A DNA stretch of 11,595 nt from an uncultured Eggerthellaceae bacterium (GTDB lineage Bacteria; Actinomycetota; Coriobacteriia; Coriobacteriales; Eggerthellaceae): positions 48,345-59,939 of the forward strand of contig CAJUSL010000002.1 in assembly GCA_910589135.1 (NCBI GenBank). Reading direction: 5' to 3'. The notes under the pieces are model-generated. The model worked only from the letters and a program-made list of their open reading frames with translations, was not told the DNA's origin and did not search any database. The position numbers and the translations under genes are program-made. Within the stretch, counting starts at the first letter, position 1; every line of letters begins with the position of its first letter. Of the stretch, positions 1-6,661 are shown one piece after another.

Positions 1-675
1 AACTCGAGCAATTACAGCAGGAATGAAGTCGTGGACTTATCAAAGATGACGGGAATTCCTGTGTACATCATAGGCGTAGGGGATTACATCGACGAAGGGG
101 ATTTGAGAAGTCTGGCATCTGGATGCGGAGGAGGCTACTACAGCGCCGACGCGGTAAACCTCGATTCGATCCTAAAGGACATCTACGAAGAGATCTACGA
201 TGAACAGCGCGGCATGTTCAAAATATCCTTCAGGTCGACTTGTCCGGCTCCGGAAAGCGAATACAGAACTATAAGACTGTCGGCTTCCGAAGGGTCGGGG
301 AATGAAGGTTCTGCCGAAAAAGACTATATTCCAGTAGACAATGCACCCGCATTCGACAACCGCGGAAACTCGAATGCTTACATTCTTCCCGACAGCAGCA
401 CAAGGTACTACACGAGGGCGGAGTTGGAGAACCTATCGCTCTGGGAGCTTTACTTGGCCAGAAACGAAATATACGCACGATACGGCAGAGGGTTCAACAA
501 TCTTGATTTGGTTGAGTATTTCGCCACTAGGTCTTGGTATACGGAACGCTATACGCCGGACGAATTCAACAACTCGGGTATAACGTTGAACGATTGCGAG
601 CAGCACAACGCTGTGACAATGCGCGAAATCGAACTCGAGCAGAATTCCCCGTATATCACGCAGAACAGAAGCTGA
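1..675 (+). CDS. VWA-YARHG domain protein, 3' part (5' end outside window)
   Basis: The reading frame is open from base 1, so the start lies upstream; the GTG at 31 is internal because the codons before it continue the same domain. Codons 1-75 look like the C-terminal half of a von Willebrand A domain: a buried strand (IPVYIIGVGDYID), the helix DLRSLASGCGGGYY, then a long acidic helix ending in a further strand. A polar linker follows. Codons 135-213 match the YARHG domain: LSLWELYLARNEIYARYGRGF, with Tyr where the name-giving His would be, then the aromatic WYTERYTPDEF and a closing helix. YARHG domains are usually extracellular in Gram-positive proteins and VWA domains bind ligands or partners, so a surface role is likely (inference). 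The next gene starts 54 bp downstream with no visible terminator, so the two are probably co-transcribed. Confidence 0.8.
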   Translation, partial: NSSNYSRNEVVDLSKMTGIPVYIIGVGDYIDEGDLRSLASGCGGGYYSADAVNLDSILKDIYEEIYDEQRGMFKISFRSTCPAPESEYRTIRLSASEGSGNEGSAEKDYIPVDNAPAFDNRGNSNAYILPDSSTRYYTRAELENLSLWELYLARNEIYARYGRGFNNLDLVEYFATRSWYTERYTPDEFNNSGITLNDCEQHNAVTMREIELEQNSPYITQNRS

Positions 676-729
676 TTCAGAGGATAAATCGGGCGGATAG
701 GTCAAGAAACCGAAACGGGGAGACTGGAC

Positions 730-1368
730 ATGGGCATTTTCGACAACATGGCGACAGGCATCAACAAAGGTGCGGCAGCGGCGGAAAGGACCGCTAAGAC
801 CGTTTCCATCAAAAACAAGATGAACGAGCTGCAAAAGCGCAGGAAAGATCTCATGTCTCAGCTCGGGGCATCGTTGTATGACGCCGTGAAAGCAGATGAA
901 CAGCTTATCGGTGGGCGTGAATCTATTCTTGCTGCAATAGAGAAATGCGACGGGGAAAACAACGCGCTTCGCCAACAACTGCAGGAGTTGGAGAGGATGG
1001 CTACCGAAGAAGCTGCAGCATCCAGGAAATACGAATGCCCTCATTGCGGAGCGCCAGTTTGTGAAGCCGACCATTTCTGCTGTGGCTGTGGAAAGCCCGC
1101 AGAGGATGCACTTCGAAATCGGATAAGAAGAGAAGGCGCAGGCGTGAATAGATGTCCTGAATGTAGTGCCGCGGTGTCCGAAGGAGATCTCTTCTGCATG
1201 ACATGTGGCACCAGATTGGAAGAAGCCAGAGAGGACGTATTGCCTGTTGGCGAAGGCGTCATCGGCGTTGATGTTTGCGGGAACTGCGGCACGCCTAGAG
1301 CAGCTGACGGAAAGTTCTGCATGAACTGCGGAGTGGAGTTCCCGTCATCTGATCCTTCTGCGGCATAG
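730..1368 (+). CDS. Soluble coiled-coil protein with three zinc ribbons
   Basis: This 212-residue protein has no signal peptide or membrane segment. Residues 1-25 are Gly/Ala-rich, residues 27-98 are charged and helical (probable coiled coil), and three treble-cysteine modules follow: C103/C106/C117/C120, C142/C145/C156/C159 and C183/C186/C197/C200. All have C-x2-C-x10-C-x2-C spacing, typical of the zinc_ribbon_2/DZR-like families and expected to bind one Zn each. The start is supported by GGGGAG at 717-722, seven bases before ATG. It sits 54 bp after the VWA-YARHG gene and 33 bp before the DUF6273-like gene, suggesting an operon. The helical N-terminus plus tandem ribbons suggests an oligomeric protein-binding adaptor in the cytoplasm, but that is inference. 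No family name can be given for the N-terminal part. Confidence 0.85.
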   Translation: MGIFDNMATGINKGAAAAERTAKTVSIKNKMNELQKRRKDLMSQLGASLYDAVKADEQLIGGRESILAAIEKCDGENNALRQQLQELERMATEEAAASRKYECPHCGAPVCEADHFCCGCGKPAEDALRNRIRREGAGVNRCPECSAAVSEGDLFCMTCGTRLEEAREDVLPVGEGVIGVDVCGNCGTPRAADGKFCMNCGVEFPSSDPSAA

Positions 1369-1401
1369 CCATCGTGATAGAGGCTTTCTCGGGAAAGGCA
1401 G

Positions 1402-2562
1402 ATGGATATGTTTTGTTCTAAGTGCGGACATGAGATAGCGCAAGGGGCGGTATTCTGCCAGGATTGCGGGAGCGAAGTTCGGCATAAGAGCGGAATCGAC
1501 GCCTCAACTTTGCCTATTGACCAGGGCGGTAGCCTTGGTCAGTCCATCACGGCGAAGCGCAGAAAGCTGTCCACCGTGTTGATTGTTGTGGTTGCATTGC
1601 TTGCGGTTGTTGCAGTTCTTGCGCTTGCTCTCATAAACAATACTTCAAAGGGTGTTACCCCTAAAGAGTCCGTGAATGATTATACGTGGGAAGAACTATC
1701 ACAGATTTCAGCAGAGATAGCGAAATCCGGCGATGGGCCGGCTGCTGTAGATATTGCAAAGAAGTTCAACTTGGTGACTCCTGAAGGAAGACTTGACGGC
1801 AACCAATGCAAAACCATTACGTGTGAGGACGGAAGTCAGTTTGACGTCCAGATAGCCGGCTTCATCCATGACGATAGGCCCGGTGGAGGCAAAGCGGGAA
1901 TAACATTCATATTCAAGGACCCCATTTTTTACAGTTACATAAATTGGACTAATGCCGATGAAGCGTATGCAGATGAAAATGGAGTGTATGGCGACGTGGT
2001 GAATCTTGATGCCAATTATGAAAACCTTGGCGGATGGACTTCTTCCGAATTGAGAAGGAGAATAAATGATGAAGGTCTGGGCTTTTTGCCTAGCGACATG
2101 GAAAGCGTCATGGTTCCGGTATTGAAGAAGACAAACAGTATAAAAGGCTCTAATTCGTCCAGTGCTGTGCAGATTGATTCCGATTTGCTTTGGCTGTATT
2201 CACTTGTCGAGCTTGCTGGGGATAGTCCCATTTTGGATGGCGACAACTCTGCTCTTTCTTATTACAACGAGGTGCTAAATGCCGAAGGATCGCAATATCA
2301 GCTTTTTGCTGATATGGATGTGCGACAAAGTGGGGATAATGATATTTTGGCCAAGGGCGGTGAGTGGTTCACGCGTTCCTTGATGCCGTTCACAAGTTAT
2401 GAACGCGATGGAGGAGTTCTTGTAGGACCCGACACGGTTTCCTCGAGCGAAAGACCTCTTAAAATCGATTTATATTACTCCGTTTCCGATGCTGGGAACC
2501 CTTCAGCGCGTTTTGCCTTTCCCACCTCTTGGGGCGGCATCGTTCCCGGATTCTGCATTTGA
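1402..2562 (+). CDS. Zinc ribbon - TM - DUF6273-like membrane protein
   Basis: The 386-residue product begins with one zinc ribbon (C5, C8, C19, C22), has a basic stretch KRRK at 52-55 and one strongly hydrophobic helix at 56-78. The positive-inside rule puts the ribbon in the cytoplasm and residues 80-386 outside. The outer part starts with YTWEELSQISAEIA, continues with an adenine-free IAKKFNLVTPEG helix and KAGITFIFKD, then GGWTSSELRRRIN, LPSDMESVMVPVLKKT and SDLLWLYSLVEL. This order fits my memory of DUF6273 proteins and of actinobacterial zinc-ribbon proteins carrying it; its function is unknown. The end, GGIVPGFCI, looks like the normal family C-terminus, so the gene seems intact. GGAAAGG at 1392-1398 is only 3 bases from ATG 1402 but 9 from ATG 1408 (MFCSKCG), so 1408 may be the true start. 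Confidence 0.82.
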   Translation: MDMFCSKCGHEIAQGAVFCQDCGSEVRHKSGIDASTLPIDQGGSLGQSITAKRRKLSTVLIVVVALLAVVAVLALALINNTSKGVTPKESVNDYTWEELSQISAEIAKSGDGPAAVDIAKKFNLVTPEGRLDGNQCKTITCEDGSQFDVQIAGFIHDDRPGGGKAGITFIFKDPIFYSYINWTNADEAYADENGVYGDVVNLDANYENLGGWTSSELRRRINDEGLGFLPSDMESVMVPVLKKTNSIKGSNSSSAVQIDSDLLWLYSLVELAGDSPILDGDNSALSYYNEVLNAEGSQYQLFADMDVRQSGDNDILAKGGEWFTRSLMPFTSYERDGGVLVGPDTVSSSERPLKIDLYYSVSDAGNPSARFAFPTSWGGIVPGFCI

Positions 2563-2780
2563 TCGTAGTGGTTTAGGCGAGAAACTCGAGCCGTGGGGTC
2601 GACAGTTTTTCAGGATAACGCGGTTTTCTTCGGAGGTTTTGCACGGTGGATTGACTCTCTTTGCATATGCCTGTTGTTAAATTTATGTGAGATGTGACTA
2701 GAATACTGCGCGATTGAGTACACCATGGCGGCCTATCAATGTCGGGTTTAATGCCATTCGACCTGTACTGTGGGTAAGAA

Positions 2781-2819
2781 GGGAGGTTGACAATGAGGCT
2801 TTGCCCCGATTTGGGCTAG
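2781..2819 (+). pseudogene. Possible remnant of a zinc-ribbon gene start
   Basis: GGGAGG at 2781-2786 is six bases before ATG 2793, a very good translation start, but the frame reads only MRLCPDLG and then TAG. The living neighbours start in the same way: MYCPGCG at 3330 and MFCSKCG at 1408. Here a Leu codon (TTG) stands where the second Cys would be and a stop follows. A zinc-ribbon gene killed by point mutations would look like this; so would chance. After the stop, no clear homology to the bodies of the neighbouring genes can be seen. Confidence 0.25.
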
Positions 2820-2842
2820 CTGATAGAATACGCATGTCACAC
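2820..2842 (+). repeat. Short repeat, copy A
   Basis: CTGATAGAAT (2820-2829) followed after five bases by TGTCACAC (2835-2842). Copy B at 3172-3195 has the same two blocks with six bases between them. ATGTCACAC is also followed, seven bases on in both copies, by T(C/T)CAT. Confidence 0.5.
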
Positions 2843-2936
2843 TGCTGCGTCCATCGGGCCAATAGAGCTCGCGCCAAGACAGAAATCAATGTTGAGGGCA
2901 TCTGCCTTTGAGATTTCTTCTTGCGTGAAGGTCTTG

Positions 2937-2946
2937 CGGTGTGACA
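2937..2946 (-). repeat. Short repeat, inverted partial copy
   Basis: CGGTGTGACA here is the exact reverse complement of TGTCACACCG in copy B (3188-3197); the match decays gradually beyond (CAAGAC against TAGGAT). It lacks the CTGATAGAAT block. The extended TGTGACAAC (2940-2948) recurs at 6710-6718 upstream of the protease gene. Confidence 0.4.
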
Positions 2947-2970
2947 ACTGTGGCGGATGCTCTCTATATA
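2941..2970 (+). promoter_or_regulatory. Possible sigma70-type promoter
   Basis: GTGACA (2941-2946) and TATATA (2965-2970) are separated by 18 bases, near the TTGACA-17-TATAAT consensus. The nearest plausible gene start is 3330, about 350 bases away, so it would make a long leader. It overlaps an inverted repeat copy. Low confidence. Confidence 0.3.
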
Positions 2971-3171
2971 AGGGTTTATTACCTGCGTTAACCGTTAATG
3001 CAAGATCGTAGTCCCAGCCTTGCGAGGACGATCAATTTCAGTCCATTTTCCCTGACACATTCGTTAAATCAAGTCAAATTCGTGCCGGGTTTCACCTTGT
3101 GCAGCAGCATATGGCTGTGTTTCGGAAACAGGAGATTTGCGCTGACCGTCCGAATTCAAATTCAAGGGCAT

Positions 3172-3195
3172 CTGATAGAATTGCATATGTCACAC
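3172..3195 (+). repeat. Short repeat, copy B
   Basis: CTGATAGAAT (3172-3181), six bases, then TGTCACAC (3188-3195), 352 bp downstream of copy A. The ten bases at 3165-3174 (AGGGCATCTG) also recur exactly at 2895-2904, and TTGCATATG (3181-3189) recurs at 2661-2669, so this copy is a mosaic of blocks found singly elsewhere in the same gap. Confidence 0.5.
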
Positions 3196-3255
3196 CGTAG
3201 GATTCATGTTTCTTGAAACCTGCACAATAACCGAATATGCAGCATCGAGCTAGCG

Positions 3256-3284
3256 TTGTCAGCCATTTGCGTCCAGGTTGATAT
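3256..3284 (+). promoter_or_regulatory. Possible promoter for the four-TM zinc-ribbon gene
   Basis: TTGTCA (3256-3261) is five of six to the -35 consensus. TGATAT follows at 17 bases, with TATACA three bases further on as an alternative -10. The distance to ATG 3330 suits a short leader. The -10 is poor. Confidence 0.3.
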
Positions 3285-3329
3285 ACATCGGCGTCATTTC
3301 CATGCTGCCCTGATACCAAGGAGGCCGTG

Positions 3330-3926
3330 ATGTATTGCCCAGGGTGCGGTAATGAACTTCCTGACGAAGCTGCTTTTTGCAAGGCATGTGGAAAGCGAGT
3401 TAACCGCGAAGTGTCTTTTGCGAGGCGAAGTAAGCCGCTTTCTTCGTACGACTTTGTATTCGCACTGCTCAACATAGTGCTTATTTTAAGCGTGTTCATG
3501 CCGGTCATGTCGGTAGATGTCTACGCATATACCAAGAGCTACTCATTAATCGACTTGGCCTCTTTCGTATTTGGGAAGACCGATATTCTTTACAATTTAT
3601 CGAGTCTTGCTTTTGGCTCGTCAAGCACTTTGAGCGGATGGCTCACTGCGCTCGGCTGGACATCGATAATTGCTATTCTCTTGATAGCGTTTTCAAATAT
3701 TCTTAGCGCAGTGCAAGACGTTAGCAGCAAGAAGCTTCACTCTGGTGGCTTCGTTTCCACGGTTGCAGGGTTGCTGTGTGTTGCGGTGGTCATATGGGTT
3801 GGTGCATCCTCGGGGTCGCTGGGAGGCTTTTTCTCGATTTCTCCATGGCTCTGGATTCTCGTTGTTGTCGGAGTCATTCTCGCTGTGGCGGTTGGTTTCG
3901 TCTTGGGATGGGCGGACAAACAATGA
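3330..3926 (+). CDS. Zinc ribbon - four-TM membrane protein
   Basis: The product is 198 residues. AAGGAGG at 3318-3324 lies five bases from ATG 3330 and only two from GTG 3327, so ATG is chosen. One zinc ribbon (C3, C6, C17, C20) is followed by a basic stretch (FARRSK) and four predicted membrane helices at about 41-62, 104-127, 141-159 and 172-194; the ribbon should be cytoplasmic. The 41-residue loop between helices 1 and 2 is the only sizeable outside segment. There are no charged residues in the helices that would suggest a transporter and no catalytic motif, so function is unknown. The last four bases overlap the next gene (ATGA at 3923-3926), which points to translational coupling and joint function with it. 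Confidence 0.85.
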   Translation: MYCPGCGNELPDEAAFCKACGKRVNREVSFARRSKPLSSYDFVFALLNIVLILSVFMPVMSVDVYAYTKSYSLIDLASFVFGKTDILYNLSSLAFGSSSTLSGWLTALGWTSIIAILLIAFSNILSAVQDVSSKKLHSGGFVSTVAGLLCVAVVIWVGASSGSLGGFFSISPWLWILVVVGVILAVAVGFVLGWADKQ

Positions 3927-5146
3927 AGAATAAAAACAAGTCCGTAAAATGCGGAAACTGTGGCGTCGAGGTGACTGCTTCGGCTGTATTCTGTCCTGAA
4001 TGCGGTGAAAAACTGAATTGCGATTCGACGGACAGCAATCGCGGGCCCGATGATACGTTAGCGAGAAGGCGACGCATAATCTGCATTGTTGCGTTTTGCA
4101 CAGCTGCAGTGTTGGCATTGCTGTTGGCTATAACCTGGTTCTTCCGCGGGCAACTCCATGAGAGTGCTTATGAAGAGCAGCACCGCAAATACAGCGTGGA
4201 AATCAACGCCGATATCCCGGGATACGATTCCGCAACCTCATCTCCGATTCCTTTGCTGGTAAGCGGAGAGGATTTCGAAGGGAATTTGTTCGACGATAGG
4301 ATTCTTTTCGTAGACAATGAAACGACTCCCGTGTGGCTTATGCGTGGTCATTACGAGATTGCGGTGGCGTCCAGTCCCATTCTTTCCGATGGAACCATAT
4401 TTTCAGTTGAAGGTGCAAGTTGCTCTGTCGAAATAGCTGGAAATGTTGACGGGGGTTCTTACCAAATGGATGGAGAAAAGGCGGCAACATTCGAGTCCTC
4501 GAACGAATCTATGCCGGAAGGCAATCGCGATGCGGATACCATGGATGCCTGGGAGAAGGCTGTTAGTCAAAGGACGGAACTGGAGGAAAACGTTAGCGGG
4601 GTTGTCGCGACGACGTGCCTCACGCTTATCCCGATAGACGCCCTGCAAGTGACCGACGAGGAAATCCAATTTGCCTTCGATGGTCTTGTTGAATTCGGCG
4701 AAGACGAGGTGAAGGCGAACGAGTTCAGGGCGTTAGCCGAAACGAGGAGACAGATTGCGATTGACGAAAAGGCCGTGTCGGATAGGGCATTCAATAAAGC
4801 CCAATTCGAAGAGGCTTTTGACGATCTGGAAAGGCGCGAGGCAAGCGATCCCGCGATGGCTGGATCTGCTATGGAGATGGCGGAAACGAGCGAAAAGTAC
4901 TATGTGGAGTATGCATCTCTAATGAACGGAATCATCGAGTACCTGATTGACATTTTGCCGTCCAGCGAGTTAGCCGTTGTCGAGAAGCAGCAGAGCGAAA
5001 TAGAATCACAGCTATCCGCAGTGCCTGCAAAGGTCCAACAAGAAATGGGCGGAGGAAGTGGATTTATGGCGTCTGCGTATGTAAACAGCGACCGTATATC
5101 TATCGTGAAAGTAAGGATAAAAGAATTGATCTCACTAATAGCATAG
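3923..5146 (+). CDS. Zinc ribbon - TM - large extracytoplasmic protein
   Basis: The 407-residue product starts at ATG 3923, overlapping the previous stop; a longer frame to 3776 exists but would run through the upstream gene and precedes the ribbon with out-of-frame sequence. The zinc ribbon is C10, C13, C24, C27. RRRR (48-51) precedes one membrane helix at 52-74, so residues 75-407 should face outside. The first part of that region (about 80-165) alternates hydrophobic strands and turns (SVEINADIPGYD, DDRILFVDN, HYEIAVASSPIL), as in an immunoglobulin-like or carboxypeptidase-regulatory-like fold. The second part, from about 240, is acidic and helical with likely coiled coil (for example EKQQSEIESQLSAV). 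No enzymatic motif is visible. Fold guesses are by eye. It ends the zinc-ribbon cluster; the next gene is convergent. Confidence 0.83.
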   Translation: MKNKNKSVKCGNCGVEVTASAVFCPECGEKLNCDSTDSNRGPDDTLARRRRIICIVAFCTAAVLALLLAITWFFRGQLHESAYEEQHRKYSVEINADIPGYDSATSSPIPLLVSGEDFEGNLFDDRILFVDNETTPVWLMRGHYEIAVASSPILSDGTIFSVEGASCSVEIAGNVDGGSYQMDGEKAATFESSNESMPEGNRDADTMDAWEKAVSQRTELEENVSGVVATTCLTLIPIDALQVTDEEIQFAFDGLVEFGEDEVKANEFRALAETRRQIAIDEKAVSDRAFNKAQFEEAFDDLERREASDPAMAGSAMEMAETSEKYYVEYASLMNGIIEYLIDILPSSELAVVEKQQSEIESQLSAVPAKVQQEMGGGSGFMASAYVNSDRISIVKVRIKELISLIA

Positions 5147-5188
5147 ATGGGCTTTTCATTTGCTAGTCGTTCTAGCTGTATCGGGGTG

Positions 5189-5302
5189 ATGAACATGCAG
5201 CTTACGCATTTTCGCGAGGGGCCTATCGAAAACCCGATCGATATGATTGAGCGCGGGAATGAAATTCGCAAAAAGCGGAGGACTATAGTATTGGGAGCAT
5301 GA
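5189..5302 (+). CDS. Possible 37-residue small protein
   Basis: ATG 5189 (or ATG 5195, eight bases after GGGG at 5183-5186) opens a frame of 37 codons with a protein-like, charged composition: IENPIDMIERGNEIRKKRR, ending in TIVLGA. It overlaps a further tiny frame by ATGA (5299-5302), which runs 13 codons to 5340. It could be a small protein, a gene fragment left after decay, or chance. I recognise no family. Confidence 0.25.
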   Translation: MNMQLTHFREGPIENPIDMIERGNEIRKKRRTIVLGA

Positions 5303-5346
5303 AGGCTTATAGGCTCGAAGAAGCCACGGTTATTCTTTGAGGCTGG

Positions 5347-5369
5347 CTAGATTGATTGTTCAAGTCTAG
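5347..5369. other. Weak hairpin between convergent genes
   Basis: CTAGA-TTGA (5347-5355) can pair with TCAA-G-TCTAG (5360-5369) with one bulged G and a four-base loop. It lies between the stops of the two convergent genes, where a terminator is expected, but it is AT-rich and has no clean U-tract on either strand. A terminator role is a guess. Confidence 0.2.
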
Positions 5370-5372
5370 AAG

Positions 5373-6554
5373 TCAGAACAACGCCACGTTACCACGCAGG
5401 AAGTCCTCCAGTGGCGCTTCGTTGGATCCGACTACGATGCTCTTGGAGTTCTCGAACCTGCTGTGGAAGGCGTCCAATCCGCCGACGCCCTTTATGCGCC
5501 CGCTTTTCACTTCTATGGCGGTCAGCGCATTGCCGCTGCGGAGCACGAAATCAACCTCCTGGCTGCCGTCGCGCCACCAGAACACTTCGAAATGCTCCGA
5601 CGTCGCACGGCGCACGAGCGACGCTCCGACCGCGCTTTCGACCAGATGTCCTCGCAGAGCGGGGTCGGTCAAAAGCGATTCGCGGCCTTCTCCGTACGAT
5701 GCGGTCATGAGCGAGGTGTCGTGCACCGTGAGGCGGGGCGACGACGCCCGGCTTTTGAGTTGCTTTTCGCTGTACTTCTGAAGGCCGCTCAGCAGGCCTG
5801 CATCGCCGAGAAGGTTCAGGTAGTGTGCGATGGTGGTTGCGTTGCCTGCGTCATCGAGTCGTCCCATTAGTTTCCTGTAGGAGACTTCCTGTCCCGAATA
5901 CGCGCATCCCAGGGAGAAAAGGGCTTCCATCAAAGCGGGTTTCGTGATGCGATCGAGGGCGATGACGTCCCGTAGCACGCTGGGCGCTATGACGGAATCA
6001 TGCATGTAGTCAAGCCAGCGGAACGCGTCGTCTTTAAGCGAGGCTGCGCCCGGATACCCCCCGAAGAAAAGGAAATCATCCAACGTGAACCCGAAGGCCT
6101 CCTCGCATTCCGCGAACTCCCACTGTTGACAGGGAAGCAGCTCGAAGCGTCCAGTAAGGGATTCGCGCAACCCGTGCTGAAGCATGAGAGAGGACGACCC
6201 CGTGATCACGACCAGCAGCTCCAAGTCGTTGTCCGTGTCGGCATCCCATAGTTCCTTCACGGTGGACGACCATTGCGAGACCATCTGGATTTCGTCTATG
6301 GCTAGGACGAACGGACCTTCCTTGGCCTTCACGCGGGCCTGGTCCCATTCGCGGCGAAGCCAATCCCGCGATGCGACGATGTCTTGGGATGCGCGCACGA
6401 GCCTGCTTGGGGTGCCAATGGAATCGAGCGCTTGGCGTACGGCCGTGGTCTTGCCAGTCTGCCTGGGTCCCACGACGACCTGCATGAACCTTCGCGGCTC
6501 GCTTAGGCGTGAAGCGAGCTTTCCGGCCAGTTTGCGTTTGAACTTCGGAAGCAT
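5373..6554 (-). CDS. AAA_14/DUF4143 family ATPase
   Basis: The 393-residue product has a Walker A GPRQTGKTT (29-37), Walker B LAIDEIQ (84-90) and the sensor-like ITGSSS (117-122), the pattern of the AAA_14 module. The C-terminal half matches DUF4143: FGGYPGA, then SVIAPSVLRDVIALDR, a winged-helix-like HYLNLLGDAGLL, and a PD-(D/E)xK-like core EVDFVLRSG with D335 and E348-x-K350. The residues of a nuclease fold are thus present, though activity in this family is not established. Length is normal for the family. AAGGGG (complement of 6560-6565) lies five bases from ATG. It is transcribed alone, convergent with the zinc-ribbon genes and divergent from the protease. Family members are common, often present in several copies per genome, and of unknown role; some discussion links them to mobile or defence functions. 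Confidence 0.9.
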   Translation of the reverse strand: MLPKFKRKLAGKLASRLSEPRRFMQVVVGPRQTGKTTAVRQALDSIGTPSRLVRASQDIVASRDWLRREWDQARVKAKEGPFVLAIDEIQMVSQWSSTVKELWDADTDNDLELLVVITGSSSLMLQHGLRESLTGRFELLPCQQWEFAECEEAFGFTLDDFLFFGGYPGAASLKDDAFRWLDYMHDSVIAPSVLRDVIALDRITKPALMEALFSLGCAYSGQEVSYRKLMGRLDDAGNATTIAHYLNLLGDAGLLSGLQKYSEKQLKSRASSPRLTVHDTSLMTASYGEGRESLLTDPALRGHLVESAVGASLVRRATSEHFEVFWWRDGSQEVDFVLRSGNALTAIEVKSGRIKGVGGLDAFHSRFENSKSIVVGSNEAPLEDFLRGNVALF

Positions 6555-6597
6555 GGGAACCCCTTTCTTTCCGGTAGACTACCATGCCCTCAAAAAA

Positions 6598-6635
6598 TGT
6601 TCAATGACTGAGTCAAATTTGTTCAGCCACTGAAC
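6598..6635 (-). promoter_or_regulatory. Paired operator-like repeats upstream of the ATPase gene
   Basis: On the minus strand, TCAGTGGCTGAACA (6620-6633) and TCAGTCATTGAACA (6598-6611) are direct repeats matching at 11 of 14 positions, starting 22 bp apart, about two helical turns. Each is also partly symmetrical: GTTCAG-CCA-CTGAAC at 6621-6635 is a perfect inverted repeat, and TGACT-G-AGTCA at 6605-6615 is another. The TTGAAC in the second repeat could itself be a -35 box, with TAGTCT 17 bases downstream as a weak -10. This layout suggests a dimeric regulator, possibly the gene's own product. Confidence 0.5.
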
Positions 6636-6661
6636 GTTTCGCTTTGGGGGCCTAGGCCGCC

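Larger units (their letters stand above)
2563..3329. other. 767-bp gap with decayed-looking sequence and short repeats
   Basis: No convincing intact gene lies here. Open frames of 65-72 codons (2714-2911, 2998-3216) lack ribosome sites and resemble no family I know. What can be seen: a good ribosome site followed by an aborted zinc-ribbon-like start (2781-2819), a 40-codon ORF with CDNCGGC (2889-3011, no ribosome site), a family of short repeats around TGTCACAC, and two possible promoters. The mix suggests a decayed member of the zinc-ribbon cluster together with regulatory DNA, but erosion is advanced and this reading is tentative. Confidence 0.5.

Noticed and set aside
2489..2680. Frameshifted continuation of the DUF6273-like gene
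   Set aside because: The main frame already ends in a family-like C-terminus (GGIVPGFCI), and the other frame shows no domain similarity.
2787..2792. TTGACA as a -35 promoter box
   Set aside because: No -10 box at a suitable distance, and it falls exactly between a ribosome site and an ATG, which explains it better as a spacer.
3776..3922. Upstream start for the 407-residue zinc-ribbon protein
   Set aside because: It would overlap the four-TM gene by 150 bases in another frame, whereas ATG 3923 gives a clean ATGA overlap and the usual short lead to the ribbon.
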